DNA of 58,778 nucleotides, taken from a virus. The position numbers were made by a program, and so were the translations under genes. Shown piece after piece: positions 6,332-12,169 of the stretch. The stretch covers positions 1 through 58,778 of the IMG/VR virus record IMGVR_UViG_3300028025_003040; one strand, written 5' to 3'. Each line of letters opens with the position of its first letter. Position 1 is the stretch's first letter. The notes beneath the pieces were generated by a model. It saw only the letters and a program-made list of their open reading frames with translations. It had not been told where the DNA came from and did not search any database.

Positions 6332-6359
6332 AAATCCTGAGCAAGATTTAAAACTGCTC
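6332..6359 (+). ncRNA. H-type RNA pseudoknot, copy 2
   Basis: Stem 1 AAATC (6332-6336) pairs with GATTT (6345-6349). L1 is CT, stem 2 GAGCA (6339-6343) pairs with TGCTC (6355-6359), and loop 3 is AAAAC. It sits between the DUF932 stop and tRNA-Asp, 7 nt before the tRNA 5' end, so it may affect processing of that transcript rather than translation of a following gene. Confidence 0.7.
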
Positions 6360-6366
6360 ACCATTT

Positions 6367-6443
6367 GGTCCATTAGCTCAGTTGGTTAGAGCGCTACCCT
6401 GTCACGGTAGAGGTCGACGGTTCAAGTCCGTTATGGATCGCCA
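6367..6443 (+). tRNA. tRNA-Asp (GTC)
   Basis: Full cloverleaf: acceptor GGTCCAT with ATGGATC, D arm TAGCTCAGTTGGTTAGAGC, anticodon stem CTACC/GGTAG with loop CTGTCAC (anticodon GTC), T-loop TTCAAGT, discriminator G and an encoded CCA. It is the only tRNA on the plus strand. Confidence 0.95.
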
Positions 6444-6493
6444 GGTGTATCAAAATGTGAGACGCCCCCAAGATTGAAGGCAGGATTTTTGTG

Positions 6494-6523
6494 TTACGAA
6501 TCACAAAAAAATTACCCTGGAAA
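6494..6523 (+). promoter_or_regulatory. composite module E
   Basis: TTACG at 6494 and CCCTGGAA at 6515. TTTTGTG and CACAAAA flank TTACG as an inverted repeat (about 6487-6508). A CGCCCCC...GGCAGG region lies upstream. The TGTCRG promoter begins at 6535. Confidence 0.55.
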
Positions 6524-6534
6524 GCTATTGTAAA

Positions 6535-6556
6535 TGTCAGTGGCACCCACTATAAT
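6535..6556 (+). promoter_or_regulatory. TGTCRG-type promoter, apparently leaderless
   Basis: TGTCAGTGGC at 6535 and TATAAT at 6551. The ATG at 6563 lies 7 nt beyond the -10 hexamer, where transcription should begin. Confidence 0.7.
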
Positions 6557-6562
6557 AGCGAC

Positions 6563-7207
6563 ATGTTCAAATCATATTGGTATGTGTGTACATCTTGTGA
6601 TGCATCTATTGAGATCGTATCTAAGGGAATACATTTTCAGGACCCGTCCTGTAATTGTTCAGACCCAGCAGTTGTATGGTGTCAGACCAGTGTGGTAGAA
6701 TCATCCACTAACCAAACGAAAGAGGAACAAATGGAAGAAACAACATATGGAGCAACAGTAACACCTGCAGTAACCGTGCCTGACACATACAATCCTAATC
6801 TATTGGTAACCTATAAAGTTATCCACGGATATTCAGATGCAGAATACGCAACTGATAAGGTCACATCAATTGAATGGGACTTGCACAATGCACGTCAAGC
6901 ACAGAAGCGTAATGCAGTTTTTCAAGATAAGATTGATGCAGTCAAGCAAATTATCTGCGAAGCATATGCAGATTCACAAGACCAAGACACATTGCGTGAA
7001 ATTGCTGAAGCGCTTGATATTGAACTTGTCAAGGAAGTTGAGTGGACTGCATCTATCGAAGTTAGCGGAACATATTCATACAACATTCTTGAGAATGATT
7101 ACGAGTTAGACCTCGAGTCAGATATTACAGATGCAATCTTTGCTGATTCACATCACGGAAACATTGAAATTAATGACCAAGAAGTATGTAATGTTAGGGA
7201 AGCCTAA
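6563..7207 (+). CDS. two-part protein: Cys-rich head joined in frame to an acidic phage protein
   Basis: 214 residues if read from the leaderless ATG at 6563. Residues 1-56 contain YVCTSCD and CNCSDPAVVWC (zinc-ribbon-like). An internal promoter (6680-6701), an AAACGAAAGAGG site and an in-frame ATG at 6731 would also give a 158-residue product beginning MEETTYGATVTPAV, which has helical YATDKVTSIEWDL and an acidic C-terminal SGTYSYNILENDYELDLESD region. Either two nested proteins or a merger of two ancestral genes. Function unknown. Confidence 0.7.
   Translation: MFKSYWYVCTSCDASIEIVSKGIHFQDPSCNCSDPAVVWCQTSVVESSTNQTKEEQMEETTYGATVTPAVTVPDTYNPNLLVTYKVIHGYSDAEYATDKVTSIEWDLHNARQAQKRNAVFQDKIDAVKQIICEAYADSQDQDTLREIAEALDIELVKEVEWTASIEVSGTYSYNILENDYELDLESDITDAIFADSHHGNIEINDQEVCNVREA
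6680..6701 (+). promoter_or_regulatory. TGTCRG-type promoter inside a gene
   Basis: TGTCAGACCA at 6680 and TAGAAT at 6696, followed by AAACGAAAGAGG and the in-frame ATG at 6731. It would drive the short form of the 6563-7207 gene. Confidence 0.6.
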
Positions 7208-7422
7208 TGTATTTTGAACTAAAGGCACCAAACCAGTTGGCCCTGCAAGGGGCCTTCTGGGAAGCCGAAGTAGTTGGTCTTGACCCTGAATTAAATTCAC
7301 AACCATTGACATTCAATATCGGAACTGGTAGCATAGAGAAGGTGAGTCGCATTCGTGATAAGTATAACTTAGTAGAGTCATACACTAGCGATTACGAGCC
7401 AACAGGATATACAAGGAGATAA
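7207..7422 (+). CDS. hypothetical protein
   Basis: 71 residues (MYFELKAPNQLALQGAFWEA...) starting at a TAATG overlap. It is probably beta-rich (YFELKAP, FWEAEVVGLDP, LTFNIGTGS). Function unknown. An AAGGAG site near its end serves the next gene. Confidence 0.65.
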   Translation: MYFELKAPNQLALQGAFWEAEVVGLDPELNSQPLTFNIGTGSIEKVSRIRDKYNLVESYTSDYEPTGYTRR

Positions 7423-7423
7423 A

Positions 7424-7570
7424 ATGTCAGACTATAAAGATGGTTTCACAGATGGCGTTAAGTGGGCTAAGGAAGACTTAGCAGAGCGCCTACGTGAAAT
7501 TGATATTATGGATATCGATTCGTGGATGTTAGATAGACTAGCAGATATGATAGAGGGCGGAGATCTCTAA
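7424..7570 (+). CDS. small helical hypothetical protein
   Basis: 48 residues (MSDYKDGFTDGVKWAKEDLA...), amphipathic helices with LREIDIMDIDSWMLDRL. The start is supported by ACAAGGAGATAAA. The TGTCAG in its start codon has no -10 in register, so it is not counted as a promoter. The stop overlaps the next ATG. Confidence 0.65.
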   Translation: MSDYKDGFTDGVKWAKEDLAERLREIDIMDIDSWMLDRLADMIEGGDL

Positions 7571-7773
7571 TGGAAGATTTAACTAGATGGATCGGCTGCG
7601 ATCAATGCGGGACAGCTCAAGCAATGTATCTAATTAAACTAGTAGATGGTGAGCTGTACTTTTGTCACCACCACTATAATAAAAACAAAGAGGCCCTTGA
7701 CAAGGTTTCATTTGAAATGATAGAATTGAATAAAACAGAAGAAGTACCTCAACTAGAAACGGCGGAAATATAA
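7570..7773 (+). CDS. DUF7455-like zinc-ribbon protein
   Basis: 67 residues with CDQCGTAQAMYLIKLVDG (about residues 10-27) and FCHHHYNKN (about residues 31-39), giving a C-x2-C...C-H-H-H metal-site layout. This resembles the DUF7455-type zinc ribbons common in actinobacteria and their phages. The acidic C-terminal tail is probably disordered. Coupled by TAATG on both sides. Confidence 0.75.
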   Translation: MEDLTRWIGCDQCGTAQAMYLIKLVDGELYFCHHHYNKNKEALDKVSFEMIELNKTEEVPQLETAEI

Positions 7774-8180
7774 TGGGAGATAGAGCAAACTTTGGATTCG
7801 TCCAACCTAATGGAAATACAATTGTGCTATACGGTCACTGGGCTGGATACAACATGCTTGGTAAGTTAGCGGATGCTGTAATCGCTGCTCGTCCAAGGTG
7901 GACCGATACATCATATGCAACACGTATTGCTATCAGTCAATTAATTGGAGACCAATGGAATATGGAAACAGGTTGGGGCCTGCAGGTAAATGAGCGCTCT
8001 GACAATGAACATAAGATTGCAATCGTAGACTTTGAACAGCAAACGTTTTCTCTTCACGAGGAAGACGACTTTAGAAATCAAGACAACAAAGTTCGTGGAA
8101 TGAAGAATGAAGCAATCTTTACCATGGACCTGTCAGCATTCTGCGAGAAGTATGCATTGGAAAATATCTTAGTCAACTAA
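7773..8180 (+). CDS. conserved actinophage protein (GDRANFGF family)
   Basis: 135 residues starting MGDRANFGFVQPNGNTIVLY, then GHWAGYNMLGKLADAV and WTDTSYATRIAISQLIGDQW. I recognise the overall pattern as a widespread actinophage protein of unknown function. A small alpha/beta fold is likely. It closes the gene run before a noncoding region with a strong terminator. Confidence 0.75.
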   Translation: MGDRANFGFVQPNGNTIVLYGHWAGYNMLGKLADAVIAARPRWTDTSYATRIAISQLIGDQWNMETGWGLQVNERSDNEHKIAIVDFEQQTFSLHEEDDFRNQDNKVRGMKNEAIFTMDLSAFCEKYALENILVN

Positions 8181-8197
8181 TATGATATAATATTGAT

Positions 8198-8330
8198 AGG
8201 CCTGGTGCCTATTCATATGAGTGGTGCATCTACTCAAGATGCTAAGTAAGGCAGGTTTTTCCTTTCGTTGAGGTCCTAGCAGCCGCTCCTTTAAACCCCC
8301 GTGTATTACAGTCCACGGGGGTTTATTCTT
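8198..8330 (+). ncRNA. candidate small RNA with an anti-leader sequence
   Basis: An extended -10 (TGATATAAT, 8183-8191) follows the stop of the previous gene. The predicted transcript has hairpins ATAGGC/GCCTAT and GCATCT/AGATGC, a possible long-range TGCCT/AGGCA pairing, the segment CCTTTCGTT (8261-8269), exactly complementary to AACGAAAGG of left-arm ribosome sites, and a strong terminator at 8296-8330. It carries no convincing reading frame. It could also be just a long trailer. Confidence 0.4.
8296..8330 (+). terminator. strong intrinsic terminator
   Basis: CCCCCGTG paired with CACGGGGG around a 10-nt loop, followed by TTTATTCTT. Confidence 0.85.
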
Positions 8331-8362
8331 GCCCGCAAAAGCTTGAGGGTAAAATATTCTTC

Positions 8363-8391
8363 TTACGGAAGTCAAATAAATTTCCCAGGAA
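8363..8391 (+). promoter_or_regulatory. composite module F
   Basis: TTACG at 8363 and CCCAGGAA at 8384 (one mismatch), after the terminator at 8296-8330 and before the TGTCRG promoter at 8444. Confidence 0.5.
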
Positions 8392-8443
8392 TTTCAGCAT
8401 ATGAGATCATGTGGTGTAGAACACACCCATATAGTATATACAA

Positions 8444-8465
8444 TGTCAGTGGTCTAATATATAAT
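8444..8465 (+). promoter_or_regulatory. TGTCRG-type promoter
   Basis: TGTCAGTGGT at 8444 and TATAAT at 8460, followed by AGCGAAAGG and the ATG at 8493. Confidence 0.75.
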
Positions 8466-8492
8466 AAGAACATATCAGCGAAAGGATATAAT

Positions 8493-9269
8493 ATGCCAAA
8501 CTGGGTGTATAACACATTAACTATACAAGGACCAAAAGAACAAGTAGATTCAATTAAAGATAGATTAAATGCTCCATTTACATTAGCACAGGAGACATTT
8601 GGTATGGGTGATATTTCTTCTATGGGATTTCCTACTAAGATTATTCAGGTATCTTATTCTAATCCCGTTTTTTCTTTCAACAATATCCATTCATATAAGG
8701 ATGACGGAATTACTGATGAGGAATATGCCTGCCAACCTAATCGTGGTGATATAGATATTCAGAATGACCCTGATTGGTTCCGCAAATCTGTTGAGTTTGC
8801 TAAGACTCAGAAGGATTGGTACTCTTGGAATAATTCTAACTGGGGAACTAAATGGGATGTAGCCGTCCGTGACGGAGATGAATATCCAAATACAGAACTA
8901 ATTGAATATAAGTCAGAAGGTGAAGACAACTGGGTTATATATAAATATGAGACTGCATGGTCACCTGCTGTAACTATCTTAACTAAACTAAGTAATCTTG
9001 TTCCTAACTGTGTTCTTACTTTAGAATTTGAGGAAGAGACAGGTTGGGGTGGTGAATATGAAATTATCAAGGGTGAAGTAAGAGAACTAATGGAATGGGA
9101 GAATCGTTGTTATGCTTGCCAATCTTTTGATACATTGAGTTACTGTGAAGATGAATGTGGAGAGTTCTGCTCAGAATGTAATCAAGGCTCTTGGCAGGAT
9201 GAAGAGGCAATGGCAAAATGTCAGACCCACATGGTACTATTGGAATCTACAGAAAAGGCGGAAGTATGA
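8493..9269 (+). CDS. YubB/DUF1281-like ferredoxin-fold protein with zinc-ribbon tail
   Basis: 258 residues. It begins MPNWVYNTLTIQGPKEQVDS and contains NWGTKWD and ETAWSPAV, the signatures of DUF1281 (YubB-type ferredoxin-like domain, often found on phages and plasmids). The C-terminal ~45 residues hold CYACQSF...CEDECGEFCSEC, probably a zinc-binding extension. The start is fixed by AGCGAAAGGATATAATATG. The last codons contain the promoter for the next gene. No enzymatic role is established. Confidence 0.82.
   Translation: MPNWVYNTLTIQGPKEQVDSIKDRLNAPFTLAQETFGMGDISSMGFPTKIIQVSYSNPVFSFNNIHSYKDDGITDEEYACQPNRGDIDIQNDPDWFRKSVEFAKTQKDWYSWNNSNWGTKWDVAVRDGDEYPNTELIEYKSEGEDNWVIYKYETAWSPAVTILTKLSNLVPNCVLTLEFEEETGWGGEYEIIKGEVRELMEWENRCYACQSFDTLSYCEDECGEFCSECNQGSWQDEEAMAKCQTHMVLLESTEKAEV
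9219..9240 (+). promoter_or_regulatory. TGTCRG-type promoter inside a gene
   Basis: TGTCAGACCC at 9219 and TACTAT at 9235, inside the 3' end of the YubB-like gene. It would drive the gene at 9266. Confidence 0.55.
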
Positions 9270-9496
9270 GTTTCTTAGAAAACGAAAACCAAATGGTGAT
9301 TGACGCTGAACTGCAAGAAATTGCAGAACAGTTATTAGATGACTGGATGAATTCTAATTTAGATGAAGGTCAGTTATATGCAGATTGGAGAATTGCAGAC
9401 ATGTCATCTAGCAATTATCTCAAAGGTAGGTTTAATCAACATTATGATTTAACACCTGATAACCAATACTATCTAGAATTTGATGAGGAGAAATAA
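9266..9496 (+). CDS. acidic hypothetical protein
   Basis: 76 residues (MSFLENENQMVIDAELQEIA...), strongly acidic and helical, with a Tyr-rich end (YYLEFDEEK). It starts in an ATGA overlap with the previous stop and ends in TAATG. Function unknown. Confidence 0.65.
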   Translation: MSFLENENQMVIDAELQEIAEQLLDDWMNSNLDEGQLYADWRIADMSSSNYLKGRFNQHYDLTPDNQYYLEFDEEK

Positions 9497-9660
9497 TGTT
9501 AGGGTATACGCAGAAAGATTTGGCAGATATGACCTATGGGGTCTACCAAGCTGACCTGTTGGTCAATGCTGATGAAAATCCTGCAATTCATAATTATTTA
9601 GTTATGGCTCATGATTTCTTACAGGGCTTGTGGGCAGAAGGGTATTTCGATCATGTCTAA
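9496..9660 (+). CDS. small hypothetical protein
   Basis: 54 residues (MLGYTQKDLADMTYGVYQAD...), probably all helical. It starts in a TAATG overlap and overlaps the next gene by 8 nt. Function unknown. Confidence 0.6.
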   Translation: MLGYTQKDLADMTYGVYQADLLVNADENPAIHNYLVMAHDFLQGLWAEGYFDHV

Positions 9661-9838
9661 ATCATCTTACTTCCTAGAATATATGAAAGTTCATTTAATT
9701 AGTCTTATACAAGATTTAGATAAAGATTTGAATGTTGAATCTAAGATTAATATCCAAGGACAAATTATGGCAACAGAACATTTGTTGTCAGTGGCTACTG
9801 ATATAATGAATTCTTCTAACGAAAGGGTATATGAATGA
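9653..9838 (+). CDS. small helical hypothetical protein
   Basis: 61 residues (MSKSSYFLEYMKVHLISLIQ...), amphipathic helices. The ATG at 9653 is chosen over an earlier in-frame start because it gives a short coupled overlap. The C-terminal codons double as a TGTCRG promoter and the AACGAAAGG ribosome site for the next gene. Confidence 0.6.
   Translation: MSKSSYFLEYMKVHLISLIQDLDKDLNVESKINIQGQIMATEHLLSVATDIMNSSNERVYE
9786..9807 (+). promoter_or_regulatory. TGTCRG-type promoter inside a gene
   Basis: TGTCAGTGGC at 9786 and TATAAT at 9802, followed by AACGAAAGG and the ATG at 9835. Confidence 0.7.
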
Positions 9839-10098
9839 GACATACTGAACTTCCCGTCCATTTACAACGAATGGTAGACGCAGAGGTAACGGGGCTCGAC
9901 ATCATGCATGGAGAACTAAAAAACCTCATGCTTCTTGGAGAAAAGGAATTAGAGCGGACCTTGATAGCGGAACAAGAATCAGGAGAAGCAATGGATTCTA
10001 TGGAACGTACTTATGCAGAAGGATATCTAGACGCATTAGTATCTTTATATAAACTAACATATGATTTATCATTTGCCATTGGGGGAAAAAATGAGTAG
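9835..10098 (+). CDS. helical hypothetical protein
   Basis: 87 residues (MRHTELPVHLQRMVDAEVTG...), mostly helical with long charged segments and a C-terminal hydrophobic stretch (YLDALVSLYKLTYDLSFAIG). Well-supported start (AACGAAAGGGTATATGAATG). Function unknown. Confidence 0.65.
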   Translation: MRHTELPVHLQRMVDAEVTGLDIMHGELKNLMLLGEKELERTLIAEQESGEAMDSMERTYAEGYLDALVSLYKLTYDLSFAIGGKNE

Positions 10099-10321
10099 TT
10101 ATGAGCCAAGCTTGGAAATCCTGGAAGTTAATTACGGCTGTTCTCCAGGAGGTGTAGATACATTTGAGGTCTATGATAGATCTGAGATTGAGCCTGTACA
10201 AATACCAATATATGAGACAGAGTCCTTGACCGAAGCGGTCCTATTCTGTTACAATTTGGGAAAGGACTTTATTGTTCGAACATTAGCGGAATGGGAAGAA
10301 CGGGAGTTAATGAATGCCTAA
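10091..10321 (+). CDS. acidic hypothetical protein
   Basis: 76 residues (MSSYEPSLEILEVNYGCSPG...), probably alpha/beta with EVYDRSEIEPVQIPIY and a C-terminal acidic helix (LAEWEERELMNA). It overlaps both neighbours by 8 nt. Function unknown. Confidence 0.6.
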   Translation: MSSYEPSLEILEVNYGCSPGGVDTFEVYDRSEIEPVQIPIYETESLTEAVLFCYNLGKDFIVRTLAEWEERELMNA

Positions 10322-10493
10322 ATACAGAGTCTTTGGAGTTCAAGAAAAGAATTACTATGCAATCGTTGAGGCAACTGACGAATATGAAGCATGGGACATA
10401 ATCAACGGGGACAAAGTCTTCCAATGGTTTGCAATACCTACAGATAAAACAATCGAACCTACTGAAGTATATGGGGAGTATGATGAAGCCTGA
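10314..10493 (+). CDS. small hypothetical protein (MPKYRVFGVQEKNYYAIVEA type)
   Basis: 59 residues. The segment MPKYRVFGVQEKNYYAIVEA followed by TDEYEAWDIING resembles a common small phage fold of strand-strand-helix, often seen in actinophages. Coupled to both neighbours by overlaps. Function unknown. Confidence 0.6.
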   Translation: MPKYRVFGVQEKNYYAIVEATDEYEAWDIINGDKVFQWFAIPTDKTIEPTEVYGEYDEA

Positions 10494-10812
10494 TGACAAA
10501 GATAAACTAAATGAATGCTTAAAGATTCTAGATTCCACCGACCTTGGCTTGTCCCTGGTTTGGCTATGGACCTGGTCTACAATTAATAACATCTTTGAGG
10601 ATGAGACCTACAAGCAGAACTGCACCATAGATGAGATGTGGGACCACCTCTGTGAGGCTGTGGAGGCAGGCCAGGGCTTCTCTCTAGAGTACGGGGCAGA
10701 ACAACATCAAGACGACGTACTTGAATGGATGATGAATCGTGAATACATTGTAGACACAATGTTTGAGGAAGACGAGGAGGACGAAGATGAGGATGAAGAT
10801 AAAGATGAGTGA
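10480..10812 (+). CDS. hypothetical protein with polyacidic tail
   Basis: About 110 residues starting MMKPDDKDKLNECLKIL (ATG 10480 or 10483, after GGGGAG). The last ~17 residues are almost purely Asp/Glu (EEDEEDEDEDEDKDE). The core includes LSLVWLWTWSTINNIF and IDEMWDHLCEAVEAG, a helical bundle. Polyacidic tails sometimes mark DNA mimics or protein-interaction tails; that is speculation here. Confidence 0.65.
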   Translation: MMKPDDKDKLNECLKILDSTDLGLSLVWLWTWSTINNIFEDETYKQNCTIDEMWDHLCEAVEAGQGFSLEYGAEQHQDDVLEWMMNREYIVDTMFEEDEEDEDEDEDKDE

Positions 10813-10945
10813 TCAATATGTCGACTCTGTCCTTGCAGAGGCCCAACGGCTTCTGTGGGGCGGATCTGAGACAGAGAACATTGCTGCACACAACCTGATA
10901 GCAAAGCTTATTAAAGACAGATTACCTGATGAAGAAGTGGAGTAG
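10805..10945 (+). CDS. small helical hypothetical protein
   Basis: 46 residues (MSDQYVDSVLAEAQRLLWGG...), two amphipathic helices. The start ATG overlaps the upstream stop and the end overlaps the next gene by 17 nt. Function unknown. Confidence 0.6.
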   Translation: MSDQYVDSVLAEAQRLLWGGSETENIAAHNLIAKLIKDRLPDEEVE

Positions 10946-11153
10946 ATTCTACAAAACTATAGATAAGCAGATCTATGTTTATTTAAAGAATGAGGATCCT
11001 GACACATATAAGGTACATGCATATGGGATGTCTAGATACTATAAAGGCGAGGACGCAATTCAGCAGCTTATTAAATTAGTTAGAGATTTAGGCGATTGTG
11101 ATCTAAATGAATCTTTAATTAAAGAAGCAAAGAAAGAATTCGTGGGGGCGTAA
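10929..11153 (+). CDS. basic hypothetical protein
   Basis: 74 residues (MKKWSRFYKTIDKQIYVYLK...), basic at both ends, with GEDAIQQLIKLVRDLGDCDL in the middle. It is the last gene of a coupled run. Module G begins within 10 nt of its stop. Function unknown. Confidence 0.6.
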   Translation: MKKWSRFYKTIDKQIYVYLKNEDPDTYKVHAYGMSRYYKGEDAIQQLIKLVRDLGDCDLNESLIKEAKKEFVGA

Positions 11154-11161
11154 AAAGCTTG

Positions 11162-11189
11162 TTACGAAACAATTAAATATCGGCTGGAA
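11162..11189 (+). promoter_or_regulatory. composite module G (TTACG / GGCTGGAA)
   Basis: TTACG at 11162 and GGCTGGAA at 11182, a degenerate copy with 20-nt register. It is followed by a conventional promoter instead of a TGTCRG one. Confidence 0.45.
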
Positions 11190-11192
11190 CTA

Positions 11193-11221
11193 TTGACCAA
11201 ATCGGCAATAGTTGATATACT
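11193..11221 (+). promoter_or_regulatory. conventional TTGACC-N17-TATACT promoter
   Basis: TTGACC (11193-11198), a 17-nt spacer and TATACT (11216-11221), followed by a CTCGAAAGG ribosome site. It is the clearest housekeeping-type promoter of the plus arm. Confidence 0.75.
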
Positions 11222-11255
11222 AATATAAAACAATATCTCGAAAGGATATACTACT

Positions 11256-11402
11256 ATGACAACAAAGCGTGAATATCTAAAGTCACAAGGAATTACAGTT
11301 GGTGCCCGTGGTCGTTTCTCAGGAGCTGCAAAGGTAGCTATTGATGAGGCCCTGAAGAAGGGTGTTAGCTTCACAGCTGAGAAGCCTGCAGCAAAGAAGT
11401 AA
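11256..11402 (+). CDS. small basic protein, possibly DNA-binding
   Basis: 48 residues (MTTKREYLKSQGITVGARGR...), with RGRFSGAAKVAIDEALKKG and a Lys/Ala tail (EKPAAKK). The pattern is recurrent in actinophages and looks like a short helix-containing, positively charged DNA-associated protein. It has its own housekeeping-type promoter and its own terminator, unlike its neighbours, suggesting independent (perhaps early or constitutive) expression. Confidence 0.65.
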   Translation: MTTKREYLKSQGITVGARGRFSGAAKVAIDEALKKGVSFTAEKPAAKK

Positions 11403-11414
11403 CACATATAGATC

Positions 11415-11448
11415 GGAGGGGCTGGTTGACGAGAGTTGCCAGCCCTTC
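11415..11448 (+). terminator. hairpin terminator
   Basis: GGGCTGG (11418-11425 region) pairs with CCAGCCC (11439-11445), 12 nt after the stop of the 48-residue gene. Confidence 0.7.
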
Positions 11449-11484
11449 CCCAATTTGGTACAATACTATAACGAAAGGCGGACT

Positions 11485-11853
11485 ATGAGTAAAACACCAG
11501 AAACAAAAGTAGCAGAACAACTAATCAATCTAACAGAAAGCCATTGGTTCAATCCAGCAACGCTGGGTAGTTATATGGCAGACCAACCGCTATATACTAT
11601 TGACCGAGTTATGGAAATGCTTGCTCAAACAGTTCATTATCTAAATAAGAGATATGGACAAGAGCAAATCAATGGTCGCACATCAGAAGGTCTATTGCTT
11701 GCTAATAAATTAGACATGTTAATTAAATCTATTAAACATACTGACAATCTTCAACTGCCGAAGGCACCTTCTAAGATAATTGGCGGGATAAAGAAAATGG
11801 ATCCCTCCCTCAGATACTCTCATATCAGAGAGACCAATAGCCAAGTACAATAG
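11485..11853 (+). CDS. hypothetical protein at the end of the plus arm
   Basis: 122 residues. Start ATG 11485 is chosen because AACGAAAGGCGG lies 8-16 nt upstream and TACAAT at 11459 can serve as -10. The protein is helical (VDRVMEMLAQTVHYLNKRYG-like region about residues 42-60, then LLLANKLDMLIKSI) with a basic C-terminus. It sits next to the candidate origin, so a role in replication is conceivable but unsupported. Confidence 0.65.
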   Translation: MSKTPETKVAEQLINLTESHWFNPATLGSYMADQPLYTIDRVMEMLAQTVHYLNKRYGQEQINGRTSEGLLLANKLDMLIKSIKHTDNLQLPKAPSKIIGGIKKMDPSLRYSHIRETNSQVQ

Positions 11854-11872
11854 AATAAACATATAGCCCAAA

Positions 11873-11916
11873 TTATCCACAGTCTTATCCACAGGCTGTG
11901 GATTTTTTGTGGACAA
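11873..11916. other. DnaA-box cluster (candidate replication origin core)
   Basis: Four 9-mers in 44 bp: TTATCCACA (11873-11881), TTATCCACA (11885-11893), inverted TGTGGATTT (11897-11905) and inverted TGTGGACAA (11908-11916), the reverse complement of TTGTCCACA, the usual actinobacterial box. AT-rich DNA follows (11950-12035). Confidence 0.65.
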
Positions 11917-11938
11917 AATTGGGGGCAGCTTTTTCCTT

Positions 11939-11966
11939 TTACGAGAGATCTAAAAATATCCTGGAA
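11939..11966 (+). promoter_or_regulatory. composite module H
   Basis: TTACG at 11939 and TCCTGGAA at 11959 (20-nt register), just right of the DnaA-box cluster. Confidence 0.5.
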
Positions 11967-12010
11967 TATCTGAGAGAAATGTATATATATCTTATTAAAC
12001 ATTATATATA

Positions 12011-12032
12011 TGTCGACAAATCTATATAGAAT
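12011..12032 (+). promoter_or_regulatory. variant TGTCGA-type promoter in the origin region
   Basis: TGTCGA at 12011 and TAGAAT at 12027 keep the 16-nt register of the TGTCRG family, but the sixth base differs and no gene follows closely. Confidence 0.35.
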
Positions 12033-12061
12033 TTAATAGAATTGTGGGCAAATTTTCCCGT

Positions 12062-12089
12062 TTACGGGGGCATATTAAATACCCCTGAA
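12062..12089 (+). promoter_or_regulatory. composite module I
   Basis: TTACG at 12062 and CCCTGAAG at 12083. GGGG and CCCC between the boxes can pair. Confidence 0.5.
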
Positions 12090-12140
12090 GCCTACAAATG
12101 TCGACAAAATGCTTGACAAATTTGCACGGATGTGCATCTA

Positions 12141-12169
12141 TTGACATAAATGGAGCAAAATGGTATTAA
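12141..12169 (+). promoter_or_regulatory. TTGACA-N17-TATTAA promoter
   Basis: TTGACA (12141-12146) and TATTAA (12164-12169) with a 17-nt spacer, pointing rightward into the gap ahead of the minus-strand genes. It could give an origin transcript or the small frame at 12203. Confidence 0.45.

Noticed and set aside
7425-7446. TGTCAG at the start of the 7424 gene as a promoter
   Set aside because: No -10-like hexamer 16 nt downstream; it is just the MSD codon string.
7663-7680. TGTCAC...TATAAT as a promoter
   Set aside because: Spacing is 12 instead of 16 and the box differs; it encodes the conserved Cys/His part of the zinc ribbon.
8169-8375. Minus-strand 68-codon frame over the candidate small RNA
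   Set aside because: It crosses the terminator hairpin, overlaps the previous gene on the other strand and has no ribosome site; still an alternative reason for the inverted AACGAAAGG.
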